Of a stretch of 64,000 nucleotides of DNA, positions 1-8,542 are shown one piece after another. This stretch comes from Nitrosospira sp. (lineage in GTDB: Bacteria > Pseudomonadota > Gammaproteobacteria > Burkholderiales > Nitrosomonadaceae), in assembly GCA_013821425.1 (NCBI GenBank), contig JACDGV010000011.1, forward strand, positions 1-64,000, given 5' to 3'. A program made the position numbers and the translations under genes. Numbering within the stretch: the stretch's first letter is position 1; each line of letters opens with the position of its first letter. Below the pieces are notes generated by a model, which had not been told where the DNA came from, searched no databases, and worked only from the letters and a program-made list of their open reading frames with translations.

Positions 1-55
1 TTTCTCCTTCACGCAAAATCCCAATAACCTGCTCTTCGCTAAATCGCTTCTTCAT
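1..55 (-). mobile_element. IS3-family transposase OrfA, first 18 codons only (runs off window)
   Basis: Reading the complement from 55 downward gives a Met start followed by KKRFSEEQVIGILREGE, the typical opening of the helix-turn-helix OrfA protein of IS3/IS911-like elements. A GGAGG ribosome-binding site lies 5 bases ahead of the ATG (complement of 62-66). Only the 5' end is inside the window, so integrity of the element cannot be judged. The end of the IS must lie within a few tens of bases of position 66, so the next gene starts at or inside the IS flank. Confidence 0.8.
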
Positions 56-65
56 ATTCGCCTCC

Positions 66-806
66 ATGTCAAAAATTAACATGAAGACTCACTCAAGGGG
101 TGGCTACAAAATTCCTGGCAGGTCACCCGCCTCTGCATTCGCCCTGATAATTGGCCTGTCTGCGCCCCTGGCTCACTCCGCACTATTCACGATCAATGGG
201 CTGCTTACGGGAGATATCAGGCCGAACAATCCTGACAATTTATTCATGAATGTATCGATAACAGGAGATACCGATTCAAATGTTGCGTTCTGGACCATCG
301 ATATAAATTCGCCAGCACATCCGGACGTCAAGTTGGACGAGTTTTATTTCAACATGAGCGGCTTAGCCAGCGATTACACCTTCAGCAATTTTAGTCCGGC
401 AGATTGGAACGTACAGTCACCAGCAACGGTTCAAGGAGCTGGTGGAGCCACCTTTATGTTCGAAAGTCTGGATCCTGCTGGCCCTCCTAACGCAGCTGAC
501 GTCACTAACACCCAGAACCTGACCTTCATGATGACCTACGCAGGCGGTAACTTTACTACAGGGTTATTCACCAATGCACCCATAGCCTTGGCTAACGATG
601 CCGGCACGGGTCAGTTGGGGGCGCACCTACAAAGTCTCACCACCGCAGGAAATTGCGGAACCTCTACCAATTGCTCGGACAGCGGTTTCGCATTTGGTGG
701 TTACGATCCCGGCACCCCGCCAGAACAAATTTCGGAACCAGTAACGCTTGCACTCCTTGGTCTCGGGCTGTTAGGTATCGCTGCCACCCGCAGACGTAAA
801 AAATAG
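66..806 (+). CDS. PEP-CTERM sorting domain protein
   Basis: Exported protein of up to 246 residues. A hydrophobic signal segment (about residues 22-40, ending in AHSA) precedes a Ser/Asn/Gly-rich secreted domain of unknown function. The C-terminus has the PEP-CTERM layout: a short SEPVT motif, a hydrophobic helix (ALLGLGLLGIAA) and a basic tail (TRRRKK). Such tails are recognised by exosortase and tie proteins to the exopolysaccharide-producing cell surface; this is family knowledge. Two in-frame ATGs are possible, 66 and 81. The one at 66 overlaps the ribosome-binding site of the divergent IS transposase, so 81 may be the native start, or the IS may have replaced the original 5' end. A strong terminator follows directly. 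No exosortase gene is in the window. Confidence 0.85.
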   Translation: MSKINMKTHSRGGYKIPGRSPASAFALIIGLSAPLAHSALFTINGLLTGDIRPNNPDNLFMNVSITGDTDSNVAFWTIDINSPAHPDVKLDEFYFNMSGLASDYTFSNFSPADWNVQSPATVQGAGGATFMFESLDPAGPPNAADVTNTQNLTFMMTYAGGNFTTGLFTNAPIALANDAGTGQLGAHLQSLTTAGNCGTSTNCSDSGFAFGGYDPGTPPEQISEPVTLALLGLGLLGIAATRRRKK

Positions 807-830
807 TCTAATTCTGCTGGCAATATACAG

Positions 831-851
831 ACCCGCTTCGGCGGGTTTGTT
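831..851 (+). terminator. Rho-independent terminator after the PEP-CTERM gene
   Basis: A perfect 6-bp stem ACCCGC/GCGGGT closed by a stable TTCG tetraloop, followed by TTGTTATT, lies 25 bases after the stop codon. Confidence 0.8.
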
Positions 852-980
852 ATTGGTGAACGCAATGGAAACACTCCATGAGATATCATGTTTATGATCC
901 AACTAACCGGGCCTCGGCGCATCAATGCTCTTATCATTATCATAATGGGTTGCATAACATGTCACGTCAATTAAACAAAT

Positions 981-1211
981 GGGTAAAAGCTATTAAGCAG
1001 CATCTTATCTGATCCTTTGTCCGCCTGCTATTGTACTTTGGTCCAATTCAAAATAACGGGTAAAAGCAATTAAACAGCATCTTATCTGATCCTTTGTCCG
1101 CCTGCTATTGTACTTTGGTCCAATTCGAAATAACGGGCAAAAGCTAATTAAGCAGCATCTTATATACTCTTTTATCGCGCGGCCATTGTACTTTGGTCCA
1201 ATAGAAAACAA
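981..1211. repeat. Three tandem copies of a 77-bp repeat
   Basis: Units start at 981, 1058 and 1135, each opening with GGG(T/C)AAAAGC. The first two are nearly identical; the third has diverged in its middle. All keep the block TTGTACTTTGGTCCAAT near the end. The array sits between a terminator and a c-di-GMP riboswitch, i.e. in the promoter zone of the protease gene at 1461, so repeated regulator-binding sites are a reasonable guess. Short ORFs crossing it are repeat artefacts. Confidence 0.85.
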
Positions 1212-1250
1212 GCGTCATTCCGTTACAATCGAGCTGCAATTTTAATCTGA

Positions 1251-1338
1251 AAAGGGCATACCTCGCGAAAGCGGGGGACGCAAAGTCATCGGTCTACCGG
1301 GCAAACGCCCCAGGACGGCAGGACTGCCAGGTGACGCC
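1251..1338 (+). promoter_or_regulatory. Cyclic-di-GMP-I (GEMM-I) riboswitch
   Basis: The region has the GEMM-I layout: GGGCATA, a first helix capped by a GAAA tetraloop (CGC-GAAA-GCG), the invariant joining sequence GGGACGCAAAG, a GG-TCTA segment, then a second helix ending in the receptor-like block GGACGGCAGGACTGCC. These conserved blocks form the c-di-GMP pocket in this class. It lies in the 5' leader of the secreted subtilase gene starting at 1461, about 120 bases upstream of the start codon. The output is probably translational (see the hairpin at 1425-1452). Recognised from sequence and spacing; a covariance-model search was not possible. Confidence 0.88.
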
Positions 1339-1424
1339 GCTCTTCATCATTCCTCATTGAGTGCGGCAAGTCAAACGTTTTAGTCGGGATTGGTTATTCC
1401 GGCGGCGTTGTTCAGACTTATCCC

Positions 1425-1452
1425 GGCGGTTCCGCCTCCTATTACGAGGAGG
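1425..1452 (+). promoter_or_regulatory. Mutually exclusive hairpins over the protease ribosome-binding site
   Basis: CCTCCT (1435-1440) pairs perfectly with the Shine-Dalgarno sequence AGGAGG (1447-1452) across a 6-base loop and would hide it. An alternative hairpin, GGCG (1425-1428) with CGCC (1433-1436), uses two of the same C residues, so both cannot form at once. This is the arrangement expected of an expression platform for the riboswitch about 90 bases upstream. Which state c-di-GMP favours cannot be read from the sequence. Confidence 0.6.
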
Positions 1453-1460
1453 AACTGAAA

Positions 1461-3344
1461 ATGAATACCAACAATCAGCCATTTCCGGCTGGAAGCTCAG
1501 GGGATTCAGCTAAAGAAATCACCCGTTCGACTACTCGCGGCGTAAGCCGTATATTTTCCCTGCCGCGCTGTATAGCTGCGGCCATCCTTACATGTTCCGT
1601 GGGTCTGGCGCCATCCATTTCCAACGCTGAGCCGCGAGCAGGAAAAGGAAGCGGAGGTAATGGCCCAGAGGCTTTTGCGAAGGGGCGGATTCTGGTGATG
1701 CCGCGCGCGGGACTTCCCGAAAAGGAGCTTGGGAAGATTCTCAATGCTTACGGCGGCAAGGGCAGGAAGATGGGCCAGAGCGATTTATACATTGTGGACC
1801 TGCCGCCCAATGCTTCGGAAAAGGCCATCGCCGCCCAACTGGCCCGCCATCCTGAACTCAAATCGGTGGAACTCGACCAAATGGTTCCACCCAACATGAT
1901 ACCAAACGATCCGTACTACGGCAGCGCGTGGCATTTGCCCAAGATTGGTGCGTCGTCAGCCTGGGACATTTCCGAGGGAGCTGGGGTCACCATTGCCATT
2001 CTGGACTCGGGGGTCGATAGTGCTCACCTTGACCTGACGGGCCGTATGGTGACGGGTTGGAATTTTTACGACAATAACTCTAATACTTCGGACGTTTATG
2101 GTCACGGCACCTCTGTTGCAGGCGCAGCGGCGGCGGCCAGCAATAACAGCATGGGCGTCGCCTCGGTCGCGGGTCAGGCGAAAATCATGCCCCTTCGCAT
2201 CACCGACCTCAACGGGCAGGGATATTACAGCATGATCGCGCAAGCCATCATTTATGCTGCCGATCATGGTGCGCGGGTCGCGAATGCCAGCTTTCGCGGG
2301 CTTCCGAGCAGCCTGACTGTGCAGAACGCTGCCCAGTACATGAAGAACAAGGGCGGTCTTGTCATTGTGAGTGCCGGTAACACCGGAATCCAGGAAAACT
2401 ACCCTCAAACCACGACCATGATTCCGGTCTCTGCGACGGGTAGCAATGACGTCAAGACGAGCTGGTCGAGCTATGGCAGTTACATCGCGATGGCTGCGCC
2501 TGGGGCCGGAATCTGGACTACAGCTCGGGGAGGCGGCTACGGTTCGGTCTCCGGCACGTCGTTTTCCAGCCCAGTCACTGCGGGCGTTGTCGCACTCATG
2601 ATGGCCGCAAAGCCAGCGCTACCCAATACCCAGATAGAAAGCCTGCTCTATTCCACCGCGGTCGATCTAGGGGTTGCCGGCCGGGATGCCTATTACGGCC
2701 ATGGGCGCGTGGATGCGGGGCGCGCCTTGCAGGCTGCCGTTGCGGCCACTTCAACTGCCGACACCCAGGCTCCGTCGGTTTCCGTCTCCACCCCCATTGC
2801 CGGAGCAACCGTGAGTGGACTGGTTAGCGTGAACGTATCGGCGACAGATAATGTCGGCGTGACCCGCGTTGAGCTGAAGGTGAACAACACGACGGTGGCT
2901 ATTGATAGTAGTGCACCGTTCGCATTCGCTTGGGATTCGGCAGGGATGCCCAACGGTATGGCAAACTTGGTTGCCTATGCGTTCGATGCGGCCGGTAACT
3001 CGAAGGCTTCGGCCGCCGTGGGGGTAAACGTGGCGAATGGAACTGTTACGGTTCCCTCGGACACGACGTCACCGGTTGTAAAAATTATTAATCCGGTTGC
3101 CGGCAGTGTCTCGGGAAATAACGTGCCTATCAGCTTGAACGCAACTGATGATAGTGGCGCCCCGGGCATTACCCAGCGGCTCTATATCGATGGAGTGCTG
3201 AAGGCGACGGGAACCGGAAGCACGCTTGGCTATAACTGGAATATTCGCAAAATCGCGGCTGGAACTCATGTTATCCACGCAACGGTGACGGATGCAGCCG
3301 GCAACGCTTCGTCCACTTCCGTGAACGTGACGTTGATCAAGTAG
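1461..3344 (+). CDS. Secreted S8-family subtilisin-like serine protease with Ig-like domains
   Basis: 627 residues. A long N-terminal signal region (hydrophobic core about 30-52) is followed by an I9-type propeptide (about 68-140) and a subtilase domain with the full catalytic triad: Asp182 in AILDSGVD, His215 in YGHGTS, and Ser367 in GTSFSSP. Two bacterial Ig-like repeats follow (about 437-525 and 535-627), each starting with a D-x-x-(A/S)P motif. No PEP-CTERM or autotransporter tail is present, so it is probably released or held by the Ig-like domains. The AGGAGG site at 1447-1452 fixes the start. The gene stands alone behind a c-di-GMP riboswitch, which suggests a role in the switch between attached and motile life; that role is inference. 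Substrate unknown. Confidence 0.92.
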   Translation: MNTNNQPFPAGSSGDSAKEITRSTTRGVSRIFSLPRCIAAAILTCSVGLAPSISNAEPRAGKGSGGNGPEAFAKGRILVMPRAGLPEKELGKILNAYGGKGRKMGQSDLYIVDLPPNASEKAIAAQLARHPELKSVELDQMVPPNMIPNDPYYGSAWHLPKIGASSAWDISEGAGVTIAILDSGVDSAHLDLTGRMVTGWNFYDNNSNTSDVYGHGTSVAGAAAAASNNSMGVASVAGQAKIMPLRITDLNGQGYYSMIAQAIIYAADHGARVANASFRGLPSSLTVQNAAQYMKNKGGLVIVSAGNTGIQENYPQTTTMIPVSATGSNDVKTSWSSYGSYIAMAAPGAGIWTTARGGGYGSVSGTSFSSPVTAGVVALMMAAKPALPNTQIESLLYSTAVDLGVAGRDAYYGHGRVDAGRALQAAVAATSTADTQAPSVSVSTPIAGATVSGLVSVNVSATDNVGVTRVELKVNNTTVAIDSSAPFAFAWDSAGMPNGMANLVAYAFDAAGNSKASAAVGVNVANGTVTVPSDTTSPVVKIINPVAGSVSGNNVPISLNATDDSGAPGITQRLYIDGVLKATGTGSTLGYNWNIRKIAAGTHVIHATVTDAAGNASSTSVNVTLIK

Positions 3345-3397
3345 CTGAAAAGACCTTAAGAACTTGACTACGAAGCCGGACCAGGTACGACATTCGC

Positions 3398-3419
3398 ACC
3401 CGGTCGGGTTTTAGTTTGT
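3398..3419 (+). terminator. Possible Rho-independent terminator after the subtilase gene
   Basis: A short ACCC-GGTC-GGGT hairpin followed by TTTAGTTTG, 54 bases after the stop codon and between convergent genes. The stem is short, so confidence is modest. Confidence 0.4.
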
Positions 3420-3473
3420 TCCAGGTTTAACATACGCCCTTGAACCTTGCGGACGATTTCCGGAAAATGCATC

Positions 3474-4289
3474 TCAGCGGCGCGTGGCTTTGTAGAGTGG
3501 CATGACGATGGGCAAAAGCGATTCGACCTGCTGAACCCGCGTGGAGTCCGCGGGATGGCTGCTGAGGAATTCGGGCATCTGGCCTCCACTCTTGGCACTC
3601 ATCATTTTTTGCCATAACGTAACTCCGGCACGCGGGTTGTAGCCCGCACGTGCGGTCAGTTCTAGCCCGATACGGTCAGCCTCCGCCTCATCGGTACGGC
3701 TGAAATGGGTTGCGAGCAGAGTTTCGTAACCGATACCCGCAAGAGTGGTGGCGTTCTGACTAAGGCCAAACACTGCGGCACCTAGCCCGAGGGCCGTTTG
3801 CGCCGCGATCGCCTGCGATACCTGTTCCCGTGAATGCTCGCGCAGGGCATGGGCAACTTCATGCCCCATCACAACTGCGATTTCCTCATCGGTGAGTTTA
3901 AGCCGGTTGATCAGACCGGAATAAAACATAATTTTGCCGCCGGGCATGCAGAAGGCATTAAGCTCGTCGCTGTCGATCACATTGACTTCCCAGTTCCAGC
4001 CAGGCGCATCGCTGCGGAATACGGCGGTTTGAGGCTCAATGCGGCGGGCTATTGCCTGAACCCGTTGCAACAGCTTCTGATCCTTGTTCAGGGCGCCTTT
4101 CTGTATCGCCTCCGACTTCAGCTTGTTGTACCCCAGTGCGGCTGTTTGTTCGAGCTGCTCCGACGATATGAGCATCAGCTGAGAGCGGTCAGCGCCGACC
4201 GCGCCGCCTTCGGTGGTCGTTGCACATCCGGCTAGCACTGCCAACCCAAAACCAATTGTTGCTGCGGCCAGAAGTCGAAAAATGGACAT
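3474..4289 (-). CDS. M48-family metalloprotease, outer-membrane-type lipoprotein
   Basis: 271 residues. The signal peptide ends in a lipobox LAGC with Cys22 as the lipidation site. The zinc motif HEVAH is at 143-147 and the third ligand probably lies in the EADRIGLEL segment near residue 206. This is the layout of periplasmic M48 proteases of the LoiP/BepA group, which help outer-membrane quality control; there is no C-terminal TPR, so it is nearer LoiP (YggG). A GAGGAA ribosome-binding site lies just before the ATG. Convergent with the subtilase gene; no operon partner. Confidence 0.9.
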   Translation of the reverse strand: MSIFRLLAAATIGFGLAVLAGCATTTEGGAVGADRSQLMLISSEQLEQTAALGYNKLKSEAIQKGALNKDQKLLQRVQAIARRIEPQTAVFRSDAPGWNWEVNVIDSDELNAFCMPGGKIMFYSGLINRLKLTDEEIAVVMGHEVAHALREHSREQVSQAIAAQTALGLGAAVFGLSQNATTLAGIGYETLLATHFSRTDEAEADRIGLELTARAGYNPRAGVTLWQKMMSAKSGGQMPEFLSSHPADSTRVQQVESLLPIVMPLYKATRR

Positions 4290-4334
4290 GATTTCCTCTA
4301 TTAAGGGTTTCTTGAGATATTTCTTCGCGGATTC

Positions 4335-4833
4335 TCAGGATTTTCGGTGTCGAACAAGAGCTAGGGCAAGAGCAGCTGCCGCTAGCAATGCAAGCGTTCC
4401 TGGCTCGTAAACCTGGAAAGCGCGAAAGTTAAGCGCCTCGACGGCATCGAGTGTATAGGCTTCCGGCCACCCTTGCGCACTGTTTCCCGCAGCGGTGATC
4501 CTCAGGTAACTGATCGCGCCAAGTCCTGTACCAGAGATGTCTGCATCAGTAATGCAGGGGGATTCAGGCGAGCATGTCACTATGCCGAGGTCCCCGACGA
4601 AGAACAGGGCATTGGTAAAATTTGATCCGTCAGCGCTGATGTCCAGACTAAAGCCGTCCTGGAAGCTGAAAGTATCGTAAAGCCTGAGATCGGGGCCGGC
4701 ACCATCAACAACCTCGCCGGTAGTGAAGCGTAAAACTGATCACGGAGTCAGCCAGGGGCAGGGCATGCAATGCAGGTGATATGAGGAGAACTGCCGCCAG
4801 TCCGAGCGAAAGGCATTTCTTTTTCATGGGCAT
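4335..4833 (-). pseudogene. PEP-CTERM protein gene with a frameshift
   Basis: From the ATG at 4833 (AAGGA site upstream) the product opens MPMKKKCLSLGLAAVLLISP, a signal peptide, but the frame stops after about 43 codons. Reading continues one base out of phase with VLRFTTGEVVDGAGPDLRLY and on to a PEP-CTERM tail: VYEPGT, hydrophobic ALLAAAALALALV, basic RHRKS, stop at 4335. Both halves fit one protein of about 165 residues, so a single-base indel near 4735-4745 (at a TTTT run on the coding strand) separates them. It may be a true null allele or a sequencing error. The middle part resembles the acidic 'GAGPDL' domain common in short PEP-CTERM proteins. Confidence 0.75.
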
Positions 4834-4854
4834 GTTATCCTTGCGGTATCCTTG

Positions 4855-5346
4855 TTAAACCACTTCCGCTTTCTCCAGCATTACGTTCTCAAGCGGCACG
4901 TTCTGATGACCGCTTCTATTGCCGGTTTTCACCTTCCTGATCGTGTCCACTACATCCATGCCTTCCACGACCTTGCCAAACACGCAGTAGCCGAACCCCT
5001 GGGATGTCGGTGAACTGTAATTGAGAAAATCGTTGTCGGCGACATTGATAAAAAATTGCGCCGTGGCGGAGTGCGGGTCAGCTGTGCGGGCCATGGCGAC
5101 GGTATATTCGTCATTTCTGAGCCCGTTCCCGGCCTCATTCTGAATAGGAGCGCGGCTCTGTTTTTGTACCATTCCCGGCTCAAAGCCGCCACCCTGGATC
5201 ATGAAGCCGTCAATGACGCGATGAAATATCGTATTGTCGTAATGCCCGCTGTTCACATAGTCCACGAAGTTCTGGGCAGTTAACGGCGCCTTTTCGTTAT
5301 CGAGTTCAAGTGTAATGTCTCCATAGTTGGTGCGTAATCTGATCAT
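4855..5346 (-). CDS. ppiB: Cytoplasmic cyclophilin-type peptidyl-prolyl isomerase
   Basis: 163 residues without a signal peptide, so cytoplasmic. Cyclophilin landmarks are all present: [13 protein letters not shown] with the catalytic Arg, the ATAQFFIN segment and the [15 protein letters not shown] strand. It catalyses cis-trans isomerisation of X-Pro bonds during protein folding. It lies 9 bases downstream of a second, exported cyclophilin gene (5356-5961) on the same strand; the two are clearly homologous and probably arose by tandem duplication and share a transcript. Confidence 0.95.
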   Translation of the reverse strand: MIRLRTNYGDITLELDNEKAPLTAQNFVDYVNSGHYDNTIFHRVIDGFMIQGGGFEPGMVQKQSRAPIQNEAGNGLRNDEYTVAMARTADPHSATAQFFINVADNDFLNYSSPTSQGFGYCVFGKVVEGMDVVDTIRKVKTGNRSGHQNVPLENVMLEKAEVV

Positions 5347-5355
5347 GTCTACCCC

Positions 5356-5961
5356 CTATTTTGTGGATGGATCGGACGCCAGAAGCGATTTATCTGTAAT
5401 GACCGTGACTTCCTCAATTATTACAGCTCTTTTGGGGACGTCACTGGAGAAGGGCCCGGAAGGACCAGTGGGCGTGCCGGCGATCCTGTTGACCACGTCC
5501 ATTCCGCTAACGACTTTTCCGAATACGGTATAGCCATATCCTTGTGCCGTAGGCGCCGTATGGTTAAGAAACACGTTATCGGCGGCGTTGATAAAAAATT
5601 GGGCCGTGGCCGAGTGTGGATCGGGGGTACGGGCCATTGCAACAGTTCCGGTCTCATTTCTGAGGCCATTTGCTGCTTCATTCTGAACGGGCTGCCGTGT
5701 GGGCTTCTGCTTCAGGCTTTGGTCGAATCCCCCGCCCTGGATCATGAAGCCAGGAATGACGCGGTGGAACACGGTGCCTGTGTAGTATCCGTCCTTCACA
5801 TAACGTAAAAAATTATCCACCGTCTTGGGCGCTTTATCGGGATAAAGCTCCACTACCACATTACCGAAATTAGTCCGTATTTCAATTTGTGGATTAGCTG
5901 CATAACTTGCCATGCTGGAAAGAAGTGCGAGAGTAGCGACGTAAAGTTTTGAAGTATGCAT
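5356..5961 (-). CDS. Periplasmic cyclophilin-type peptidyl-prolyl isomerase
   Basis: 201 residues. It opens with a signal peptide (MHTSKLYVATLALLSSMASYA, cleavage near residue 21), then a full cyclophilin domain with [25 protein letters not shown] and GYTVFGKVVSGMDVV, and a short polar tail. The product should act in the periplasm, like PpiA. First gene of a two-gene unit with the cytoplasmic paralogue at 4855-5346. Confidence 0.93.
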   Translation of the reverse strand: MHTSKLYVATLALLSSMASYAANPQIEIRTNFGNVVVELYPDKAPKTVDNFLRYVKDGYYTGTVFHRVIPGFMIQGGGFDQSLKQKPTRQPVQNEAANGLRNETGTVAMARTPDPHSATAQFFINAADNVFLNHTAPTAQGYGYTVFGKVVSGMDVVNRIAGTPTGPSGPFSSDVPKRAVIIEEVTVITDKSLLASDPSTK

Positions 5962-6147
5962 GAGCTAGCCGAAAGTTGGGAAGGGTTGGTAGGAAGATAA
6001 TTTATCGCTAAGGGGATTAGGTTTAAGAGTCCAGAGCTCGAAATCCTTCGAATAAAGTCTTTCGTGCGAGTCCTTGGAGGGTACGGTTGTCAAATGAACT
6101 GGAGATCCTGATTATTTAGGATTCATGGATCAACTTGGCCTCGTCGA

Positions 6148-7386
6148 TTAAGCCGTGCTTTCGTAAATAATTTTCCAGGACCCATTCCCGGGCTCCTTCA
6201 TCCAGTATTGGCGCTTTTTCATCCTGTTCGATAGGTTGTTGCTCGCATACTCCTGATGGAAAACCACTACCGCCAGGTCGTCTCTTCCGGGATACAAAAA
6301 CATGCCAACATTGCTGATCCCCACTTTTATCCATCTCTTGGCAGCATTGACTTGCCGTTTATGCCTCGACCACTGTTCCAGATTCTGCTTGCCACTCGAA
6401 AAATCACGTCCATAGTTCCCTAGATAGGCTTCGATATTCCCGCTTTCCCAATCACGCCGCCAGTTTTCCAGATGCTGAGCCAGTTTGTCGCGCAGCACCA
6501 TGGTGTCGCCCGGCCTTACCCATTCGATTTCATTACTGATGATGACGGGTGTTATACCGACTTGCAGCTTTGTACTGATGCGGTCCAGATCCTGATTGGA
6601 GAGTACTACGCAACCGTCGCTGGCGCGGGGCGCGCGGCTGTATGTATCGGAAGGCGTGCCGTGGACCCAGATCCCATAACCGCTACGGCCGTGACGCTTG
6701 TCCCATTCGTTGGGATAGTTAATGGGGAATGCCTTTCCTCCGTAAAAATCGGTAAGCTGCTCCCGAGGCAGGCTGGCGGTGACGAAATATACCCCGAGGG
6801 GTGTTTTCTTATCGCCCTCCTTTAATTTTTGGGGGCCATTTTTGCCCGTGCTGATATAGTAATCGGCAAGATAGCGGGGCTGATTACCCACATTCTGGTA
6901 TAGGTAGAGCCGGGATCTGGCAGTGTCCGCGATAACCGCATATTTCTGGTCGGGCTGCATTTGCAGGAGATATTTTGGCGTTTTATCAAGCGGCGCCGGT
7001 TCCCGGTGGCGCTGCACTCTTACTCTTGCTTCCTCGCGAAAATCGGCAATGTGCTGCTGCGAGAATCCTGCGGTTTCCCCCATGTCGCTGATTGGACGGG
7101 TGCGAGCAAGCAATAGATCACCTTTAATCAGATGGGCAAGGCGGAAATTGGGGCTGGCCTGAAGCAGTTGTTCGATTCCATTCAAGGCCGAATCCATCCG
7201 CCGCTCGGCGATCTCCTGCAAGCTCTTGATGAGCATTATTTCTGGTCCGGTTGCGGACAGTTCTGGCAAGGATGGAAGATCACTTGCCTTTGCAGTGGGT
7301 ACGATCGGACAGAAAGCCGTCACTGCGGCTGTTATCATCGTAAACAACAGTCGACGCAGGCTGAACATGCCGCTAGGTGATTTCAT
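6148..7386 (-). CDS. L,D-transpeptidase (YkuD domain) with a C-terminal NTF2-like domain
   Basis: About 412 residues from the ATG at 7386, which forms an ATGA overlap with the stop of the TPR gene upstream; a longer start at 7416 would overlap that gene by 34 bases and lacks the clean signal peptide starting [12 protein letters not shown]. The YkuD domain (about 135-285) shows the strand YAVIADTARSRLYLY, the motif WVHGTP and the catalytic SDGC motif. The family cross-links meso-DAP residues in peptidoglycan or attaches lipoproteins to it. The last 100 residues resemble the SnoaL/NTF2-like tail of the neighbouring TPR protein. The overlap and shared tail suggest the two proteins are co-translated and work together in the cell wall. 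Confidence 0.9.
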   Translation of the reverse strand: MKSPSGMFSLRRLLFTMITAAVTAFCPIVPTAKASDLPSLPELSATGPEIMLIKSLQEIAERRMDSALNGIEQLLQASPNFRLAHLIKGDLLLARTRPISDMGETAGFSQQHIADFREEARVRVQRHREPAPLDKTPKYLLQMQPDQKYAVIADTARSRLYLYQNVGNQPRYLADYYISTGKNGPQKLKEGDKKTPLGVYFVTASLPREQLTDFYGGKAFPINYPNEWDKRHGRSGYGIWVHGTPSDTYSRAPRASDGCVVLSNQDLDRISTKLQVGITPVIISNEIEWVRPGDTMVLRDKLAQHLENWRRDWESGNIEAYLGNYGRDFSSGKQNLEQWSRHKRQVNAAKRWIKVGISNVGMFLYPGRDDLAVVVFHQEYASNNLSNRMKKRQYWMKEPGNGSWKIIYESTA

Positions 7387-8438
7387 CGTCCCACCTGTTC
7401 CTGCTGGATGAGCCATTTTTCCCCTGACCTGATCATTTCAAGGGTTTTGTTCGCCGTGCTTTTGAGTGCGTCAGATTGATATGATTGCTGGAAACTTACT
7501 CTGGCACGGGCCTTATCCGTAAAGCTCACTTTGGGATTGGCAACGTCGACCTGAATGGATTTTGGTTTGGTAATGCGCTCCCGGCGGGTTTTTTCCCACG
7601 CCGCGCGCGAGACCCCGCCGGAGGCCCGGAAATCCCTTGCATAAAACTCCAGATATGCCGCAACATCCTTATCCGACCAGGCTTTTGCCCACGCATCCAC
7701 GGTTTTGATTATTTCGGAGGAATCATCGGAAACAGCAGGTTTTTCAGGTAAGGGTTTTTCGGCAGGCCTGGCTTTCTGGGTCGATGGCTTTTCGGCCTGC
7801 TCTGTTTTTTCGGTCGTCTTCTGCACCGTTTTATCCGAAGGCTTCTCCGAAGGCGCGGGCAAAACGGTTGCTATGGCAGGAGACGCGGATGTCGGCTGAA
7901 TTCCCCACGGTCTACTCGCAAACAAATCCTTGACCATGGCGAGCTTGGTCTGCGCACCTGCATTGCGATTGTCCAGCTGGAGTGCCTTGCCATACGCCTG
8001 GCTTGCCATCTTCGCATAGATATCGCCCAGATTCTCATGCGCCGTAGAATAGCTTGGGTGAGTTCGTATCGCCGCTTCAAGGGCGGCTTTGGCCTTGTCG
8101 TACTGGCCCTGACTGGCGTAAAGCACAGCGAGATTATTGTATGGCTCCGGCAGGCCCGGGTAGTCTTCCGACAATGTAGAAAACATCCTGATGGCGTCCG
8201 CGGTCTTCTTTTGCTCCGTCAGAATCAGTCCCTTGTTGAAGCGCATTTGCGCATCTTTCGGGTTGCGAGCGAGATAGGCGTCGGCTTGCTCCAGCGCTTT
8301 TGCCAGATTGCCGTGTTTGTAAAGTTTCGCGACTTCCTCGTTTTCATCCGCAAATACCGCAGGACTTGCGAGTGGGAGCAAAGCGGCGGCGCAAACCGCA
8401 ATGGACATATTTATCCGGCGAAAATCGAGCTTTTTCAT
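7383..8438 (-). CDS. Exported TPR protein with a C-terminal NTF2-like domain
   Basis: 351 residues. A signal peptide (about 1-30, ending VFADEN) is followed by four TPR-like helical pairs (about 33-175), a Lys/Glu/Pro-rich linker with repeated 'EKP' (about 190-240) and an NTF2-like domain (about 243-351) matching the tail of the L,D-transpeptidase that overlaps its stop codon by 4 bases. TPRs mediate protein contacts, so it may organise the transpeptidase in the periplasm. Divergent from cysS across about 100 bases that must hold both promoters. Confidence 0.85.
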   Translation of the reverse strand: MKKLDFRRINMSIAVCAAALLPLASPAVFADENEEVAKLYKHGNLAKALEQADAYLARNPKDAQMRFNKGLILTEQKKTADAIRMFSTLSEDYPGLPEPYNNLAVLYASQGQYDKAKAALEAAIRTHPSYSTAHENLGDIYAKMASQAYGKALQLDNRNAGAQTKLAMVKDLFASRPWGIQPTSASPAIATVLPAPSEKPSDKTVQKTTEKTEQAEKPSTQKARPAEKPLPEKPAVSDDSSEIIKTVDAWAKAWSDKDVAAYLEFYARDFRASGGVSRAAWEKTRRERITKPKSIQVDVANPKVSFTDKARARVSFQQSYQSDALKSTANKTLEMIRSGEKWLIQQEQVGR

Positions 8439-8542
8439 TGTGCTATACTTCTCCGGTTTTGTTGATCGGTCTCTGGAATCTTCCAGATTCTACCAAGAAG
8501 CCTGTTCAATTCACAATCTCCCCGAATCGTCAGAATTGCCAA

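Noticed and set aside
981-1211. CRISPR array
   Set aside because: The units are contiguous 77-bp tandem repeats without unique spacers and no cas gene is nearby.
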